Assembly: GCA_029719485.1 (NCBI GenBank)
Contig: CP120722.1
Coordinates: forward strand, 3,844,001-3,908,000
Length of the DNA stretch: 64,000 nt
Direction of reading: 5' to 3'
From: Kiritimatiellota bacterium B12222
GTDB lineage: Bacteria; Verrucomicrobiota; Kiritimatiellia; SS1-B-03-39; UBA6053
Of this stretch, positions 26,618-36,243 are shown piece by piece. The notes beneath the pieces are model-generated. The model was not told the DNA's origin and made no database searches. It saw only the letters and a program-made list of their open reading frames with translations. How positions within the stretch are numbered: the stretch's first letter is position 1; each line of letters opens with the position of its first letter. Position numbers and translations under genes: made by a program.

Positions 26618-27508
26618 GTGACAAATAAGCCTCCAAAAGTATCGGTAGTCATCCCCTGCCACAATTATGCCCACTTTCTTCCAGAAACTCTGGAAAGTGT
26701 TTTAAATCAAACCATTCCCGCTTTTGAAGTTCTGGTCGTGGACGATAGTTCCAGCGACAATACCCCGGAGATCATCGCCTCCTACGGGAAACGCATCTCC
26801 TCCATCCGCGTGGAAGGCCGGGGCGCATATGGTGCGAGAAATGATAGCCTCCCTCACCTCAGCGGGGACTACTTTTTGAATGTCGATGCAGATAATCGCA
26901 TCGCGCCAGATTTCATTGAGCAAACCCTCAACGCACTTACAAAAGCCCCCCCAGATATCGGCTACATCTACACCCAACGACAATATTTTGGGGACAGACA
27001 AGGCTTATCCTCGCTAGAAAATTTTTCCGAAGAAAATATTCTCATTCACAAAATGGTGGATATGGGAGCCCTCATTCGCATGCCTTTAGTCAAAAAGTAT
27101 GGCTTTGATGAGAGATTTAATGACGGTTGCGGCGATCAGGCTTTTTTCATCAAACTTTACGAACAAGGATTTCGAGGACAATTACTCGACGCAGCTCTGC
27201 TATACTACCGGGTTCACGGCAACAGCATCACCGGAGCCGTGCGCAAAGAATATAAACAGTGCCGTATTCAACAACGATTGATTGAGAGCTTCCCCACCCT
27301 TTTCAGTGAAGAACTCGCCAAACAAGCCATGGACGATGCACGGAACCGCACCTTAGTATCCATTATCCATAACCGCTCAGCCGATGCGAACTTCTCGCGC
27401 CGCCTACAAGACTTTAAAGCCTTCACCCGCACCAATGTTCGCCACGCAGAATGGTTGCGTCAGTTGAAGTATCTTGTTTATCCAAAAGCGGTGTTGCAAA
27501 AAGATTAG
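26618..27508 (+). CDS. GT2 family glycosyltransferase
   Basis: A 296-residue GT-A transferase starting with GTG at 26618. KVSVVIPCHNYAHFLPETLE, VVDDSSSDNTPEII and YFLNVDADNRIAPDFIEQTL give the nucleotide and metal site. GFDERFNDGCGDQAFFIKLY supplies the later acidic acceptor motif. It follows the fucosyltransferase by 112 bases. Its TAG stop overlaps the stop of the convergent GT61 gene by three bases. Confidence 0.88.
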   Translation: MTNKPPKVSVVIPCHNYAHFLPETLESVLNQTIPAFEVLVVDDSSSDNTPEIIASYGKRISSIRVEGRGAYGARNDSLPHLSGDYFLNVDADNRIAPDFIEQTLNALTKAPPDIGYIYTQRQYFGDRQGLSSLENFSEENILIHKMVDMGALIRMPLVKKYGFDERFNDGCGDQAFFIKLYEQGFRGQLLDAALLYYRVHGNSITGAVRKEYKQCRIQQRLIESFPTLFSEELAKQAMDDARNRTLVSIIHNRSADANFSRRLQDFKAFTRTNVRHAEWLRQLKYLVYPKAVLQKD

Positions 27509-28548
27509 GCCCCGTCCGCAAAAGCCTTCGCGATCTCCACAGGAAACATGACCGACTTGTCCGCCACATTTCCATCCATGACAACAAAGCGGTACTCCCC
27601 CCCAATGAGGGAGGTCAGTTGAAAAAATTCACTCCGCACCCCATGAAGACGGGAATGTATTTCCAATACGCGACAGCCCGATGCAAACACCAAATTCGAC
27701 AAACCCGCGCCATGCACCGCGATTACATGTGAAGCCTCCGCAAAAAGTAAGGCTTGCTTGGAAAAATACAGCTTTTCTAAATCCACAAGCTCAAACCCTT
27801 CCTCGTGGGCAAACTTTTCTACATCATTAAAGTTTTGAAAAGCACGAGGCGCCCCTGCTTTTCGATAGATGAGGATCCGACGCTTACGTTCCGAAACCGC
27901 ACGCGGTAAAGGCATCTCTTTATACAGTGCAGGAATGAGAGGATGAATGGGGTCATGCGGCCGTTGAGGCCCCCTTTCTTGAAAACGGTGTGAGCCCGAC
28001 AGACAAAGACCCTGCTCACAAAGAACCCGTTGCCCAGGTATGACCTTCACCCTCGCATGTTCGGGAACCTTCCACGTATCCAAAGATTGCTGAATATACG
28101 GACAGGGACTCTGAGGCACCAAAATCTTAAATGCGGCAAAAGGACGCGCAAATGCTTTAGAGGCCAACAACAACACCGGCATTACATCTAGCATCCAATG
28201 GAAATATTGATCCTGCCACCCCCGACAATTGACCAACGAAACCACAGGAGCGTCTAAAGAAATCGTCTCTCGGTGCAGGTAGGTTTTTATCCACGTCCAA
28301 CGTCGAGAGGATTTCACAGGCCCTATAAAGCGACAACCCTCCGCATAGCAAGACCAAGGCGATTTCAGCGCAATGCCCCCAGCTTCAACAAAGGAACCCG
28401 AAAACAAGTGTACATCCAAATCCGGCAGGGAAAAGGGTTGGGTATAATTTTGAATCCCCCCAGCGTCCTGTTCCCAACCATTGACCAAGGGATACCCTCG
28501 GCATTTTTGCCCCTCGGCCAACCGCACGGATTTGCTCATTATTTTCAT
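27505..28548 (-). CDS. GT61 family glycosyltransferase (DUF563)
   Basis: A 347-residue protein of the GT61/DUF563 group. Diagnostic stretches are GWQDQYFHWMLDVMPVLLLA (about 110-129), the later RRILIYRKAGAPRAFQNF, and VIAVHGAGLSNLVFASGCRV near residue 280, the nucleotide-binding HGAGL motif. The family includes eukaryotic xylosyl- and N-acetylglucosaminyltransferases and many bacterial capsule enzymes. An ATG three codons in (28539) is an alternative start. It is on the opposite strand to the surrounding plus-strand genes. Confidence 0.88.
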   Translation of the reverse strand: MKIMSKSVRLAEGQKCRGYPLVNGWEQDAGGIQNYTQPFSLPDLDVHLFSGSFVEAGGIALKSPWSCYAEGCRFIGPVKSSRRWTWIKTYLHRETISLDAPVVSLVNCRGWQDQYFHWMLDVMPVLLLASKAFARPFAAFKILVPQSPCPYIQQSLDTWKVPEHARVKVIPGQRVLCEQGLCLSGSHRFQERGPQRPHDPIHPLIPALYKEMPLPRAVSERKRRILIYRKAGAPRAFQNFNDVEKFAHEEGFELVDLEKLYFSKQALLFAEASHVIAVHGAGLSNLVFASGCRVLEIHSRLHGVRSEFFQLTSLIGGEYRFVVMDGNVADKSVMFPVEIAKAFADGA

Positions 28549-28686
28549 GAGAAAAAATTACCTATTCAAAAAAAATAACCAATAAAATTGAGCAACAATT
28601 CAACTCGAATTTGCGAATTTTCTATGCTGAAATCTGACCATCTTTCATTTCTTATTTCCCCCGCCCCCCTTCAACAGACCTTCTTC

Positions 28687-29535
28687 ATGCCCTCCCCACA
28701 CTCCGAATCCGACCCCATTCAAATCCTCGGGTTTATGCTGGTCAAAAATGAAGACCGTTTCGTGGCCACCGCCCTCCGAAACGCCCTCCCTCTTTGTGAT
28801 CGGTTTATTGTACTTGATAATCAGTCCTCCGATCATACCCGCCAACAACTCGATTTGGTTGCACAGGAAACATCAGCATCTCACTTAGAAATCATTGATC
28901 TCGAAGATGTACAAACCAGCCAAAGTTACCTCGAACCCTATTATGGAAAAAAGTGGTGGGTTTTTGCTGTAGATGGTGATGAAATTTATGACCCAACAGG
29001 ACTCACAGAATTAAGAGCAGGCCTCCAAGCCGGAAACCATCAAGATGTATGGCAAGTGTTTGGACATGTATTACATGTAACCCATTGGCATCAACGCAAT
29101 GCAACCGTGCGCGGATATCAATCCCCCCCCGCGCGTCCCATGACCAAACTCTACAACTTCTCCTTCATCGAATCCTGGACCGACTGCCCCGAGCGTTTAC
29201 ATGGAGGCACACTCACGTTCAAATCAGACATTGATGCCCAAAAAAGTAGATACGTTTACTTTGAACACTGTAGCTGGGAGGACTCCCCCTTTCGTTGCCT
29301 GCATATGGTGTTCATGCGGAGAAGTTCTCAAAAAAATACATTTCAATACCGGAATACCCCCACCGAAGAACTTAACAGCAGTCTTTTTAGCCAGTCATGG
29401 CTCGCACATTTAAAATATACACTTTACCAGCAAGTACGTGTCATTCGCAAAAAAACGGGCAAAGACCGCGCCTATCGTAAAGGTCCCCACCTCCTTCGAG
29501 ATGCCCACCCCTTCCACATCAGCGAATACCGCTAG
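28687..29535 (+). CDS. GT2-like glycosyltransferase
   Basis: About 282 residues with the GT2 pattern of low-complexity loci: ILGFMLVKNEDRFVATALRN, then CDRFIVLDNQSSDHTRQQL and WVFAVDGDEIYDPTGLTEL, whose DGDE is the metal site. The start is uncertain: the open frame reaches back to a TTG at 28588 with another ATG at 28624, but the conserved part begins only after 28687. No good ribosome site precedes any of them. It is divergent from the GT61 gene and 64 bases upstream of a methyltransferase gene. Confidence 0.8.
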   Translation: MPSPHSESDPIQILGFMLVKNEDRFVATALRNALPLCDRFIVLDNQSSDHTRQQLDLVAQETSASHLEIIDLEDVQTSQSYLEPYYGKKWWVFAVDGDEIYDPTGLTELRAGLQAGNHQDVWQVFGHVLHVTHWHQRNATVRGYQSPPARPMTKLYNFSFIESWTDCPERLHGGTLTFKSDIDAQKSRYVYFEHCSWEDSPFRCLHMVFMRRSSQKNTFQYRNTPTEELNSSLFSQSWLAHLKYTLYQQVRVIRKKTGKDRAYRKGPHLLRDAHPFHISEYR

Positions 29536-29599
29536 CACTCGCACAGCACTCCAGATGCAATTAGATTGATCTTTAAACCATCTTCACTAACAAACACCC

Positions 29600-30304
29600 A
29601 TGAATATCCTCCCCCAAGCTCCCATGTTGCGTCTGATGGAACGAATCCGTCGCGTGATCACCAACCAAGCAAGATTGCGTCAACCTGAGATGAATCCCCG
29701 GCGTTGGTCCAACACCGAACTCAGAAAGTTATGTTGCCTGTTTGAAGGGGATGTGGTCAACGTGTCCGGTTTCATGGATGAAGACAAAGAAGATGGCCAT
29801 TACAAAGATTATTTCAGCAAAGCCCATTCCTACACCATCACCAACTATGCGGGATCCGGTGAAGTCGGCGATGGCGCAGAGGGGTCCATTTATTTTGATC
29901 TGGAAGCAGAGCCCCCGCCAGAACTCGAAGGGAAATTTGACGTGGTGTTTAACCACACCGTCCTCGAACATATTGAACTCATTCAGCCGGCCTTCAAAAA
30001 CTTAGCCCATCTCTCTAAAGAAGTCCTCATCACCGTTGTACCCTTTCTCCAAAACGAACATTATCGCCCCAATATTTATGGGGATTACTGGCGCTACACC
30101 CCCTTGGGTTTAAAAGCGCTCTACGAGCAACATGGTTTCACCATGATTTATTTAAATGCCAACGATACCCCTTGGTATCCCGTTTACCTCACCGCTGTTG
30201 GCGTGCGCCATCCAGAAAAATTCACAGACTTCCCCAGCTCTCCTTGGACCGAAAACGCTCGCATTGCGAAAGAAACCTACGTCTACCCCAACTGCGCCTG
30301 GTAG
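29600..30304 (+). CDS. Methyltransferase-like protein
   Basis: A 234-residue protein resembling type-11 class I methyltransferases found in glycan loci. FDVVFNHTVLEHIELIQPAF is the post-motif with the typical N-x-x-LEH turn. VLITVVPFLQNEHYRPNIYG and GDYWRYTPLGLKALYEQHGF follow, as in related proteins. The usual glycine-rich motif I is poor here (TNYAGSGEVGDGAEGSI), so cofactor binding is less certain. It is followed after four bases by a GT4 gene and probably forms a pair with it. Confidence 0.72.
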   Translation: MNILPQAPMLRLMERIRRVITNQARLRQPEMNPRRWSNTELRKLCCLFEGDVVNVSGFMDEDKEDGHYKDYFSKAHSYTITNYAGSGEVGDGAEGSIYFDLEAEPPPELEGKFDVVFNHTVLEHIELIQPAFKNLAHLSKEVLITVVPFLQNEHYRPNIYGDYWRYTPLGLKALYEQHGFTMIYLNANDTPWYPVYLTAVGVRHPEKFTDFPSSPWTENARIAKETYVYPNCAW

Positions 30305-30308
30305 TTCC

Positions 30309-31409
30309 GTGCCCTCTCATCCGCCACGTCTTTTCGCCTGTTACCGACAAACAGCCGAACGCCTCCGTTGCCTACAAGAACATACGCCCAGCGCGCATCG
30401 AAGTTACTTGCTCGCAGGGGCCGATCGTCTGGAACAACAGGACTGGCAACTCAGCTACAATCTCTCGCGATCCCCAGGCACCATTGCCCACCACTTGGGC
30501 GTGTGGAGCTCAAATTTCTTGCACAATCATGGTGGATACGGCGGCGATTTCCCTTCCTGTTTTAAAAACCTTCATCAGGCCAATCAATGTGACCTCATCT
30601 GGTCCACAGTAGATACCTTAGGCATTCCGCTCTCGATTTTAAAAAAACTCAACTGGCTCCGCCCCCCCCTGGTCTACACCAGTATCGGACTTCCCGAACG
30701 TTTGGAAAAAATGCCCGACGGCAAACTCAAACGCTGGCAACGTAGCGCCCTCAATTCCTGTCAGGCCATGATCTGCTACGGATGGGCCGAAGCAGACTAT
30801 TTACGAGAAAAGTTGAGTATTCCCATTCACTTTATTCCCTACGGCGTGGATACAGAAACCTGGAAGCCCATGGACCACCCCAAAACCGTGGACGTCTTGG
30901 CCCTCGGCATCGACACCCAAAGGGACTTTCCTCAATTAAAAACCTTTGCCATCCAACATCCGGAAAAATCCCTGCGCATCATCACCAACGAAGCCCATCG
31001 CAAAAGCCTGCAAGACTTTCCTGACAATGTTCAAATAGATGACCCCATTCCCTTAGCCGACATCCCCCTCGCCATGGCCTCTGCCAAAGTCATCGCCTTA
31101 CCCGTAAAAGAAAATACCTACTCTGGTGCCACCACCACCCTGCTCCAAGCCATGGCCATGGGACTACCCGTAGTCGTGAGCAATGTCGCCGCCATCTCAG
31201 GCGGATACGAATTCAAACAACACAACTCTTGCCTGCCTGTCTCCCCCGGAGATGCTGAGGCATTCAGCAATGCCCTGTTTGATCTTCTGGAGAATCCTCA
31301 GTCACAAGCCATAATGAGCCAACGTGCACGTGCACATTGCGAAAGCGCTTTTAGTTGGGACCAATTTGTAAGTCGCATCGACAGCGTTCTACGAACACAC
31401 CTCACCTAG
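30309..31409 (+). CDS. GT4 family glycosyltransferase
   Basis: A GT-B enzyme of about 366 residues. I choose the GTG at 30309, four bases after the preceding stop; the ATG at 30156 would overlap that gene by about 150 bases and adds non-conserved sequence. The donor half has FIPYGVDTETWKPMD, VLALGIDTQRDFPQLK and NTYSGATTTLLQAMAMGLPV, a GT4 variant in which YSGATTT replaces the standard loop and Gln stands where the second Glu usually is. It ends the polysaccharide region and converges with the TraB-like gene. Confidence 0.83.
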   Translation: MPSHPPRLFACYRQTAERLRCLQEHTPSAHRSYLLAGADRLEQQDWQLSYNLSRSPGTIAHHLGVWSSNFLHNHGGYGGDFPSCFKNLHQANQCDLIWSTVDTLGIPLSILKKLNWLRPPLVYTSIGLPERLEKMPDGKLKRWQRSALNSCQAMICYGWAEADYLREKLSIPIHFIPYGVDTETWKPMDHPKTVDVLALGIDTQRDFPQLKTFAIQHPEKSLRIITNEAHRKSLQDFPDNVQIDDPIPLADIPLAMASAKVIALPVKENTYSGATTTLLQAMAMGLPVVVSNVAAISGGYEFKQHNSCLPVSPGDAEAFSNALFDLLENPQSQAIMSQRARAHCESAFSWDQFVSRIDSVLRTHLT

Positions 31410-31427
31410 CAACGCCCCGAGATACAA

Positions 31428-32402
31428 TTATTCTTCGTCTTTTACGGAAGAAGCCGAAATGATTTTCAAGGCTTGAACCTGTTGCCCCACAAACCAACGT
31501 AGGCTTTGTTTTTCGAGTAAATTAAGGCCGCTGGTCTGCAAGTTTCCACAAAAAGCAGTGAACCATCTTTCACTCACAAAAACGGCATGAAGCTCTTGTT
31601 CCAATCGGACTTCAAAATCAGGCATATGCGCCGCCCCATAAAATACCGCAACCGTTGCACCCGCCGGAAGCTGATCTAGCTGTTCATGAATATCTTTCAT
31701 CACGATTTCATTCCGGCTTTCAATCAGCACCTTCATCATGGTCTGTAGATGCTCCGGCAAGCCGGGATACTCTACAAAATTCCCCGTGGCCGACCCTAAA
31801 ATCCGCACCATTCCCCAGCGCATGCCTTTGCCCAATCCCGGACGCAACTCCAAAAACTCCAACACCTGCGCAGCCACCTGACCTGACACACTGGTTTGAT
31901 CCATACTGGCCAGCATCTGTTCCATTTGAGCTTTCGCTTCGGGTCCGGACTCCTCTATTTCTTTTCCGTCAAACAGGTCCATCAACTGCATGGAAGTCAC
32001 ATCACTGTTTATGAAATTTTCCCGCTCATAATCAATGTAATGTAATTGAAAAACCAATCCCAAGGCCTGCGCGAGATTCGCCTGCAATGCCGAACGCTCA
32101 GGACTTTTTTGCTTCGTCGCTTCACGAAAGGCTGTGGAATCTCCATCGACCCCCTCAAACAGCACCACATCCGCAGCATCCAAAATCGTCTGCAAGGTTT
32201 TATAATAGCGTGGGCTCCCAATATGCGAGACGCCCACCAACTGAACGGTTTTATCCCGTTGCGCCCCCGCGGCATAATTTCGGACAGCCACTTGCAAACA
32301 AATCGTATCATCCACCTGAGGTTTAATCCGAAGAAATTCATCTCCAGCGCTCAGGCTTCCGCTAAAAAGCACTCCCAGCAGCAAGCACGTCCACGTTCGC
32401 AT
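31428..32402 (-). CDS. Secreted TraB/TIKI-superfamily protein
   Basis: A 324-residue protein with a signal peptide (TCLLLGVLFSGSLSAG). Motifs of the TraB/PrgY/TIKI/EreA-like group are present: VQLVGVSHIGSPRYY (first GxxH-like site), ADVVLFEGVDGDS, ESRNEIVMKDI with the conserved Arg-Asn, and VAVFYGAAHMPDFEV near the end. Some relatives are metal-dependent proteases or hydrolases; most bacterial ones are uncharacterised. Export to the periplasm is expected. Its ATG overlaps the menB stop by one base (TAATG), so it is co-translated with a menaquinone gene, an odd pairing with no known reason. Confidence 0.78.
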   Translation of the reverse strand: MRTWTCLLLGVLFSGSLSAGDEFLRIKPQVDDTICLQVAVRNYAAGAQRDKTVQLVGVSHIGSPRYYKTLQTILDAADVVLFEGVDGDSTAFREATKQKSPERSALQANLAQALGLVFQLHYIDYERENFINSDVTSMQLMDLFDGKEIEESGPEAKAQMEQMLASMDQTSVSGQVAAQVLEFLELRPGLGKGMRWGMVRILGSATGNFVEYPGLPEHLQTMMKVLIESRNEIVMKDIHEQLDQLPAGATVAVFYGAAHMPDFEVRLEQELHAVFVSERWFTAFCGNLQTSGLNLLEKQSLRWFVGQQVQALKIISASSVKDEE

Positions 32403-33226
32403 TAAGGTAATTTTGGAAATTTGTTAAAATCAGGCGCACGTTTTTCATTAAAGGCATTTCGGCCCTCTTGCCCCTCTTCACTCATGTAGAACAGCAGGGT
32501 CGCGTTACCCGCCAACTCCTGCAATCCAGCTTGACCGTCACAGTCCGCATTTAAAGCCGACTTCAAACAGCGCAAGGCCATGGGACTGTTTTCCAGCATT
32601 TCCCGACACCATTTCACCGTTTCAGCTTCCAGATCCGCCAAGGGCACCACGGTATTTACCAAGCCCATATCCAACGCTTGTTGCGCATCGTATTGACGAC
32701 ACAAAAACCAAATTTCACGGGCTTTCTTTTGGCCCACAATCCGCGCCATGTAACTCGCGCCGTAACCGCCATCAAAAGAGCCCACCTTGGGACCAGTCTG
32801 ACCAAAACGCGCATTATCCGCCGCAATGGTTAAATCGCACATCATATGCAGGACATGTCCCCCGCCAATGGCATAGCCCGCCACCATCGCCACCACCGGC
32901 TTTGGACAAACCCGAATATCCCGCTGAAAATCCAACACATTCAAACGATGCATCCCGTCGGCATCCTTATACCCACTATCTCCACGAATTTTCTGATCTC
33001 CGCCCGAGCAAAAGGCCAAATCCCCGGCGCCGGTTAAAATAATCACCCCCACCTCAAGGTCATCACGGGCATCATTCAACGCAGCCCGCATTTCATGTAC
33101 CGTCTGCGGACGAAAAGCATTGCGTACCTGCGGACGATTAATGGTAATTTTAGCAATACCCTCCGCTTTCACATAGAGGATGTCTTCGTATTCACCAGCA
33201 GTTTTCCAATCGGGGAGTGTCGTCAT
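32402..33226 (-). CDS. menB: 1,4-dihydroxy-2-naphthoyl-CoA synthase
   Basis: MenB closes the second ring of menaquinone by Dieckmann condensation of o-succinylbenzoyl-CoA. The crotonase fold is plain: [37 protein letters not shown] with the MenB-specific [23 protein letters not shown] for the oxyanion hole, and [20 protein letters not shown]. The length of 274 residues is typical. I start at [18 protein letters not shown] (33226), with AGGA about ten bases upstream; the reading from 33364 adds unrelated sequence. Downstream is the coupled TraB-like gene. Confidence 0.96.
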   Translation of the reverse strand: MTTLPDWKTAGEYEDILYVKAEGIAKITINRPQVRNAFRPQTVHEMRAALNDARDDLEVGVIILTGAGDLAFCSGGDQKIRGDSGYKDADGMHRLNVLDFQRDIRVCPKPVVAMVAGYAIGGGHVLHMMCDLTIAADNARFGQTGPKVGSFDGGYGASYMARIVGQKKAREIWFLCRQYDAQQALDMGLVNTVVPLADLEAETVKWCREMLENSPMALRCLKSALNADCDGQAGLQELAGNATLLFYMSEEGQEGRNAFNEKRAPDFNKFPKLP

Positions 33227-33321
33227 AAAAAATTTCCTAAAATCATTAAAAAGGGACCTCACCATAAACCACAACCCGCCCACGGGCAAGCTTAGGAATG
33301 AAAGCATCTGACCACCGCAAC

Positions 33322-33361
33322 TCAGGCGTTCCGCCTGAAGGAACCCAGACCTCCCGTCTGG
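33322..33361. repeat. Paired short palindromes upstream of menB
   Basis: Two perfect small stems follow each other: TCAGGCG-TTC-CGCCTGA at 33322-33338 and CCAGAC-CTCCC-GTCTGG at 33345-33360/61. They lie in the 171-base gap between menH and menB, so they could act on the menH-menB transcript or be a REP-type element of the kind mobilised by Y1 transposases such as the one at the left edge. No T-run follows, so this is not a classical terminator. Confidence 0.5.
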
Positions 33362-33397
33362 CACAACCCAAGCCCCAACAAACCACCTGCGCCCCGC

Positions 33398-34147
33398 TTA
33401 CTGCTGGGCCCCGCCCCCCCCACCATTCAACCATCCACCCACAGCCTCTGCCCACGCCTCCCCCTGTTGCGCATGCACATTATGCCCTGCATCCAAAATT
33501 CTCACATCATGACGGGTATGCCCTTTCACCCAATCCGCCTGCTCCACATAAACCCGATCACGCTGCCCTGCGATCCAAAGCATACGGCAAGGCGTGGTTG
33601 TGATCCACTGACGAAGGTCAGGCTGATGCGCCACCGAGTAGCACATCAACGCGCCAGCCAAGTCCTCAACCTCTCCTTTTCGTTCTGGAAAGTCCTGAAA
33701 TCCACCCCACATCTCCATCTGATACCAACGCCGACAAAACGCATTCAACCCTTCCGCCCTGAGCTGATCTGCACGTTGTTGATCCAAGTTGCGCCGTTCC
33801 GTTCGTGCGGCCGCATTCGCCAAACCCAATGAAGCCGACTCAATTACCAGCCTGTGAAAGGCCTCGGGATATTTTGCGGCTGCCATCATTAGCAATCGTC
33901 CCCCCATCGAATACCCTCCCACCCAACGGCAGCCCTGCGCAAGCTCAGCAATATGTGCCAAGGTGTCCATCAACCTCCACCCCGCCAAGGGAGTGTTTCC
34001 ATGTCCGGGTAAATCCGGACAACACAAACACGTACCTGCCCCCAATTGTGCTTGTACTATTTTCCCATCCTCCCCCGAACCCATCCACCCATGTAGCCAC
34101 AGCCCTTTCGAACCGCCACCACCAAACTCATAGCGGAACATCTTCAT
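33398..34147 (-). CDS. menH: Alpha/beta hydrolase, likely SHCHC synthase MenH
   Basis: A 249-residue alpha/beta hydrolase. LWLHGWMGSGEDGK carries the oxyanion HGW, VGGYSMGGRLLM the nucleophile Ser, GQRDRVY the Asp and DAGHNVHAQ the His. The FCRRWYQMEMWGGFQ stretch matches MenH lid sequences. MenH removes pyruvate from the MenD product to give SHCHC. It overlaps menD by ATGA, which supports the assignment over a generic hydrolase. The C-terminus ends in a glycine run, probably unstructured. Confidence 0.88.
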   Translation of the reverse strand: MKMFRYEFGGGGSKGLWLHGWMGSGEDGKIVQAQLGAGTCLCCPDLPGHGNTPLAGWRLMDTLAHIAELAQGCRWVGGYSMGGRLLMMAAAKYPEAFHRLVIESASLGLANAAARTERRNLDQQRADQLRAEGLNAFCRRWYQMEMWGGFQDFPERKGEVEDLAGALMCYSVAHQPDLRQWITTTPCRMLWIAGQRDRVYVEQADWVKGHTRHDVRILDAGHNVHAQQGEAWAEAVGGWLNGGGGGAQQ

Positions 34148-35889
34148 TTTTTGGGCATCTTCAACATTTCCGCAAGCGCGGCATGCAATTGCAGATTCTG
34201 TTGTCGATCAGTTTCCACTTCGATCACACAACTCTTGCGGGTACTCAAGGCCTCTTCATATCCCTGCTCGAACTCATCCATGTTTTGAATGCGGGCATAA
34301 GGAAGGTCAAACTGACCCGCCGCATGTTCAAAATCCCATTCATGGGGCGTCCCAAAAAAGTTTTCAAATTCTATCGAGTCATCATTCACGGGCAAGAAGT
34401 GAAAAATTCCGCCACCATGATTATTGATCACAATCACAATCACAGGCACTTTCGAGGTCGACACCAACGCCAAACTATTTAAATCGTGCAAAGTCGAAAG
34501 ATCTCCCAGCAAAACCGTTACACATTGATACAGCCCCCTCGCAAAACCTACCGCTGTCGCCAACGTACCATCAATGCCACTTGCGCCACGGTTGCAGGCA
34601 ATATGAATCTGATTTTTATTGCGGGCCGCAAATTGATTCACATCCCGCACGGGCATCGATGCCCCTAAAACCAAGCCCTGCAAATTGGGCAACATTCGGG
34701 TGACCGCACGGGCGACGCCGGGTTCAGTGAGCGTATGCGCATCATCCAATTGTTCCTGATAGACCTCTTCAACGATCTTATCTGCATCCACCCAAGCCCG
34801 TTTCCATTCCGGAGAGGTCGCTGCCAAGCGCTCCTGATGCCAAAACAAACAAAAACGATCAATCTCCGCCACAAAACGGTGACTGACACGATGCGAAGGG
34901 TCAAAACGCCCCTCGCGGCCAGTCACCTGAATCCAAGTTTGAGGTGACTGCGTTTCCAAGGCCCCCATCAGCTTTTTGGACAAGAAACGGCAACCAAATT
35001 GGATCACATGATCAGGACGCAATTCGTCAGGAAAGCCCCAATCTCCCACCAAAGCATCCACATGACGCACCAACTGATGTCGTCGCGGTCCAAAATGCAA
35101 TCCCGAGCACACATCACTCACAATAGGCCACCCCTGCAACTCACCCAACTGTTCAATGGCCAACGCTTCCGCCTCACTGCATCCCCCACCCGCAATAATC
35201 AACATGCGCGGATTTTCACCCAACAGCCCTTTGAGTCCATATAAAGTGATTTCATCCGGTTGCGCCATCGACGGAAACACCGAAGTATATGGACGATGAC
35301 TCCGCGACCAATTATGCAATGAAATCAAATAGGCTTCTGAATCCGTACGATCCGGACTCGCCGCCAAAGGCTCCCGAAACGGACAGTTTAAATGCACCGG
35401 ACCTTTGCGCAAAGAGCTAAAAGCCCGATCCACCGTCGTCAATACCGCCTCCGGCGGAATGCTACTATCCGGCGTAGACAGATCCATCGACCACTTGACA
35501 TAGGCCGCAAAGGCTTGGGTTTGCGAAATCGCCTGGTTGGCGCCACAGTCCCGCAATTCAAAAGGACGGTCACCTGAAAGCACCAACATCGGTTGCGCAT
35601 CCATTGAAGCCTCCACCACCGAGGGCGTCAAATTCGAAACCGCGGTGCCAGAGGTACAAATGACCACTCCGGGGCGCCCCGTCGCCCGCGCAAAGCCCAA
35701 GGCCGCAAACCCGAGGCCCCGCTCATCAAAATGTTGCACCGTCTTCGCTTCAGGATGACGCGCTACCGCCAAAGTCAATGGCGTGCACCGAGATCCTGGC
35801 GCCAGAAAAAAAGTATCCGACCCATTCCGAATGCATTCCTCCACTAACAAGGAGGCCCAAATCATATTAATATTTTCAGTAGAAATCAT
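34144..35889 (-). CDS. menD: SEPHCHC synthase
   Basis: MenD is the thiamine diphosphate enzyme that joins 2-oxoglutarate to isochorismate. The N-terminal LVEECIRNGSDTFFLAPGSR, HFDERGLGFAALGFARATG with the catalytic Glu, and CTSGTAVSNLTPSVVEAS are typical. The C-terminal domain has LGASMPVRDVNQFAAR, CNRGASGIDGTLATAVGFA and LLGDLSTLHDLNSL for thiamine diphosphate and metal. I start at MISTENINMIWASLLV (35889), which overlaps the GIY-YIG stop as ATGA; the start at 35919 is less likely. At 581 residues it has the normal length. Confidence 0.96.
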   Translation of the reverse strand: MISTENINMIWASLLVEECIRNGSDTFFLAPGSRCTPLTLAVARHPEAKTVQHFDERGLGFAALGFARATGRPGVVICTSGTAVSNLTPSVVEASMDAQPMLVLSGDRPFELRDCGANQAISQTQAFAAYVKWSMDLSTPDSSIPPEAVLTTVDRAFSSLRKGPVHLNCPFREPLAASPDRTDSEAYLISLHNWSRSHRPYTSVFPSMAQPDEITLYGLKGLLGENPRMLIIAGGGCSEAEALAIEQLGELQGWPIVSDVCSGLHFGPRRHQLVRHVDALVGDWGFPDELRPDHVIQFGCRFLSKKLMGALETQSPQTWIQVTGREGRFDPSHRVSHRFVAEIDRFCLFWHQERLAATSPEWKRAWVDADKIVEEVYQEQLDDAHTLTEPGVARAVTRMLPNLQGLVLGASMPVRDVNQFAARNKNQIHIACNRGASGIDGTLATAVGFARGLYQCVTVLLGDLSTLHDLNSLALVSTSKVPVIVIVINNHGGGIFHFLPVNDDSIEFENFFGTPHEWDFEHAAGQFDLPYARIQNMDEFEQGYEEALSTRKSCVIEVETDRQQNLQLHAALAEMLKMPKK

Positions 35890-36155
35890 AGCTGGTCTAC
35901 TTCCTTCTGGATATGCCAAAGATATTTACGTCCAAATTTCTTCCCTTCCGGCGATTTCAAATACAGTTCAAATTCTTTTGCCCGTTCCTTGCGGGTAAAC
36001 CCCGCATAAAAGGTCAGTTTCCAAGGACACGCATCTTTGGTGGCCTCCACCCGACCCGCATTATGCATCTTTACCCGTTTTTTCACGTCCGAAGAGGTGG
36101 CAATAAAACTTTGTTTAGGCTGGGTAAGGCTACGGATACGATAGACATAGTACAT
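35886..36155 (-). CDS. Small GIY-YIG superfamily protein
   Basis: An 89-residue protein with a degenerate GIY-YIG nuclease fold. YYVYRIRSL stands for the GIY strand, SFIATSSDVKKR for the YIG strand with its conserved Arg, followed by HNAGRVEATKDACPWKL and KEFELYLKSPEGKKFG with the metal-binding Glu. The conserved Gly of YIG is replaced by Ala, so nuclease activity is doubtful. Such single-domain proteins are frequent, of unknown role. It is the first gene of the menD-menH transcription unit. Confidence 0.85.
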   Translation of the reverse strand: MYYVYRIRSLTQPKQSFIATSSDVKKRVKMHNAGRVEATKDACPWKLTFYAGFTRKERAKEFELYLKSPEGKKFGRKYLWHIQKEVDQL

Positions 36156-36243
36156 CCAAAACCACTAGCTGATTCCGTGCAAAACTTCAGCTCTTTTCTT
36201 TCGAAACTCAGCGCTATTCCTTTGGAATAAGATAAGGATTGAG

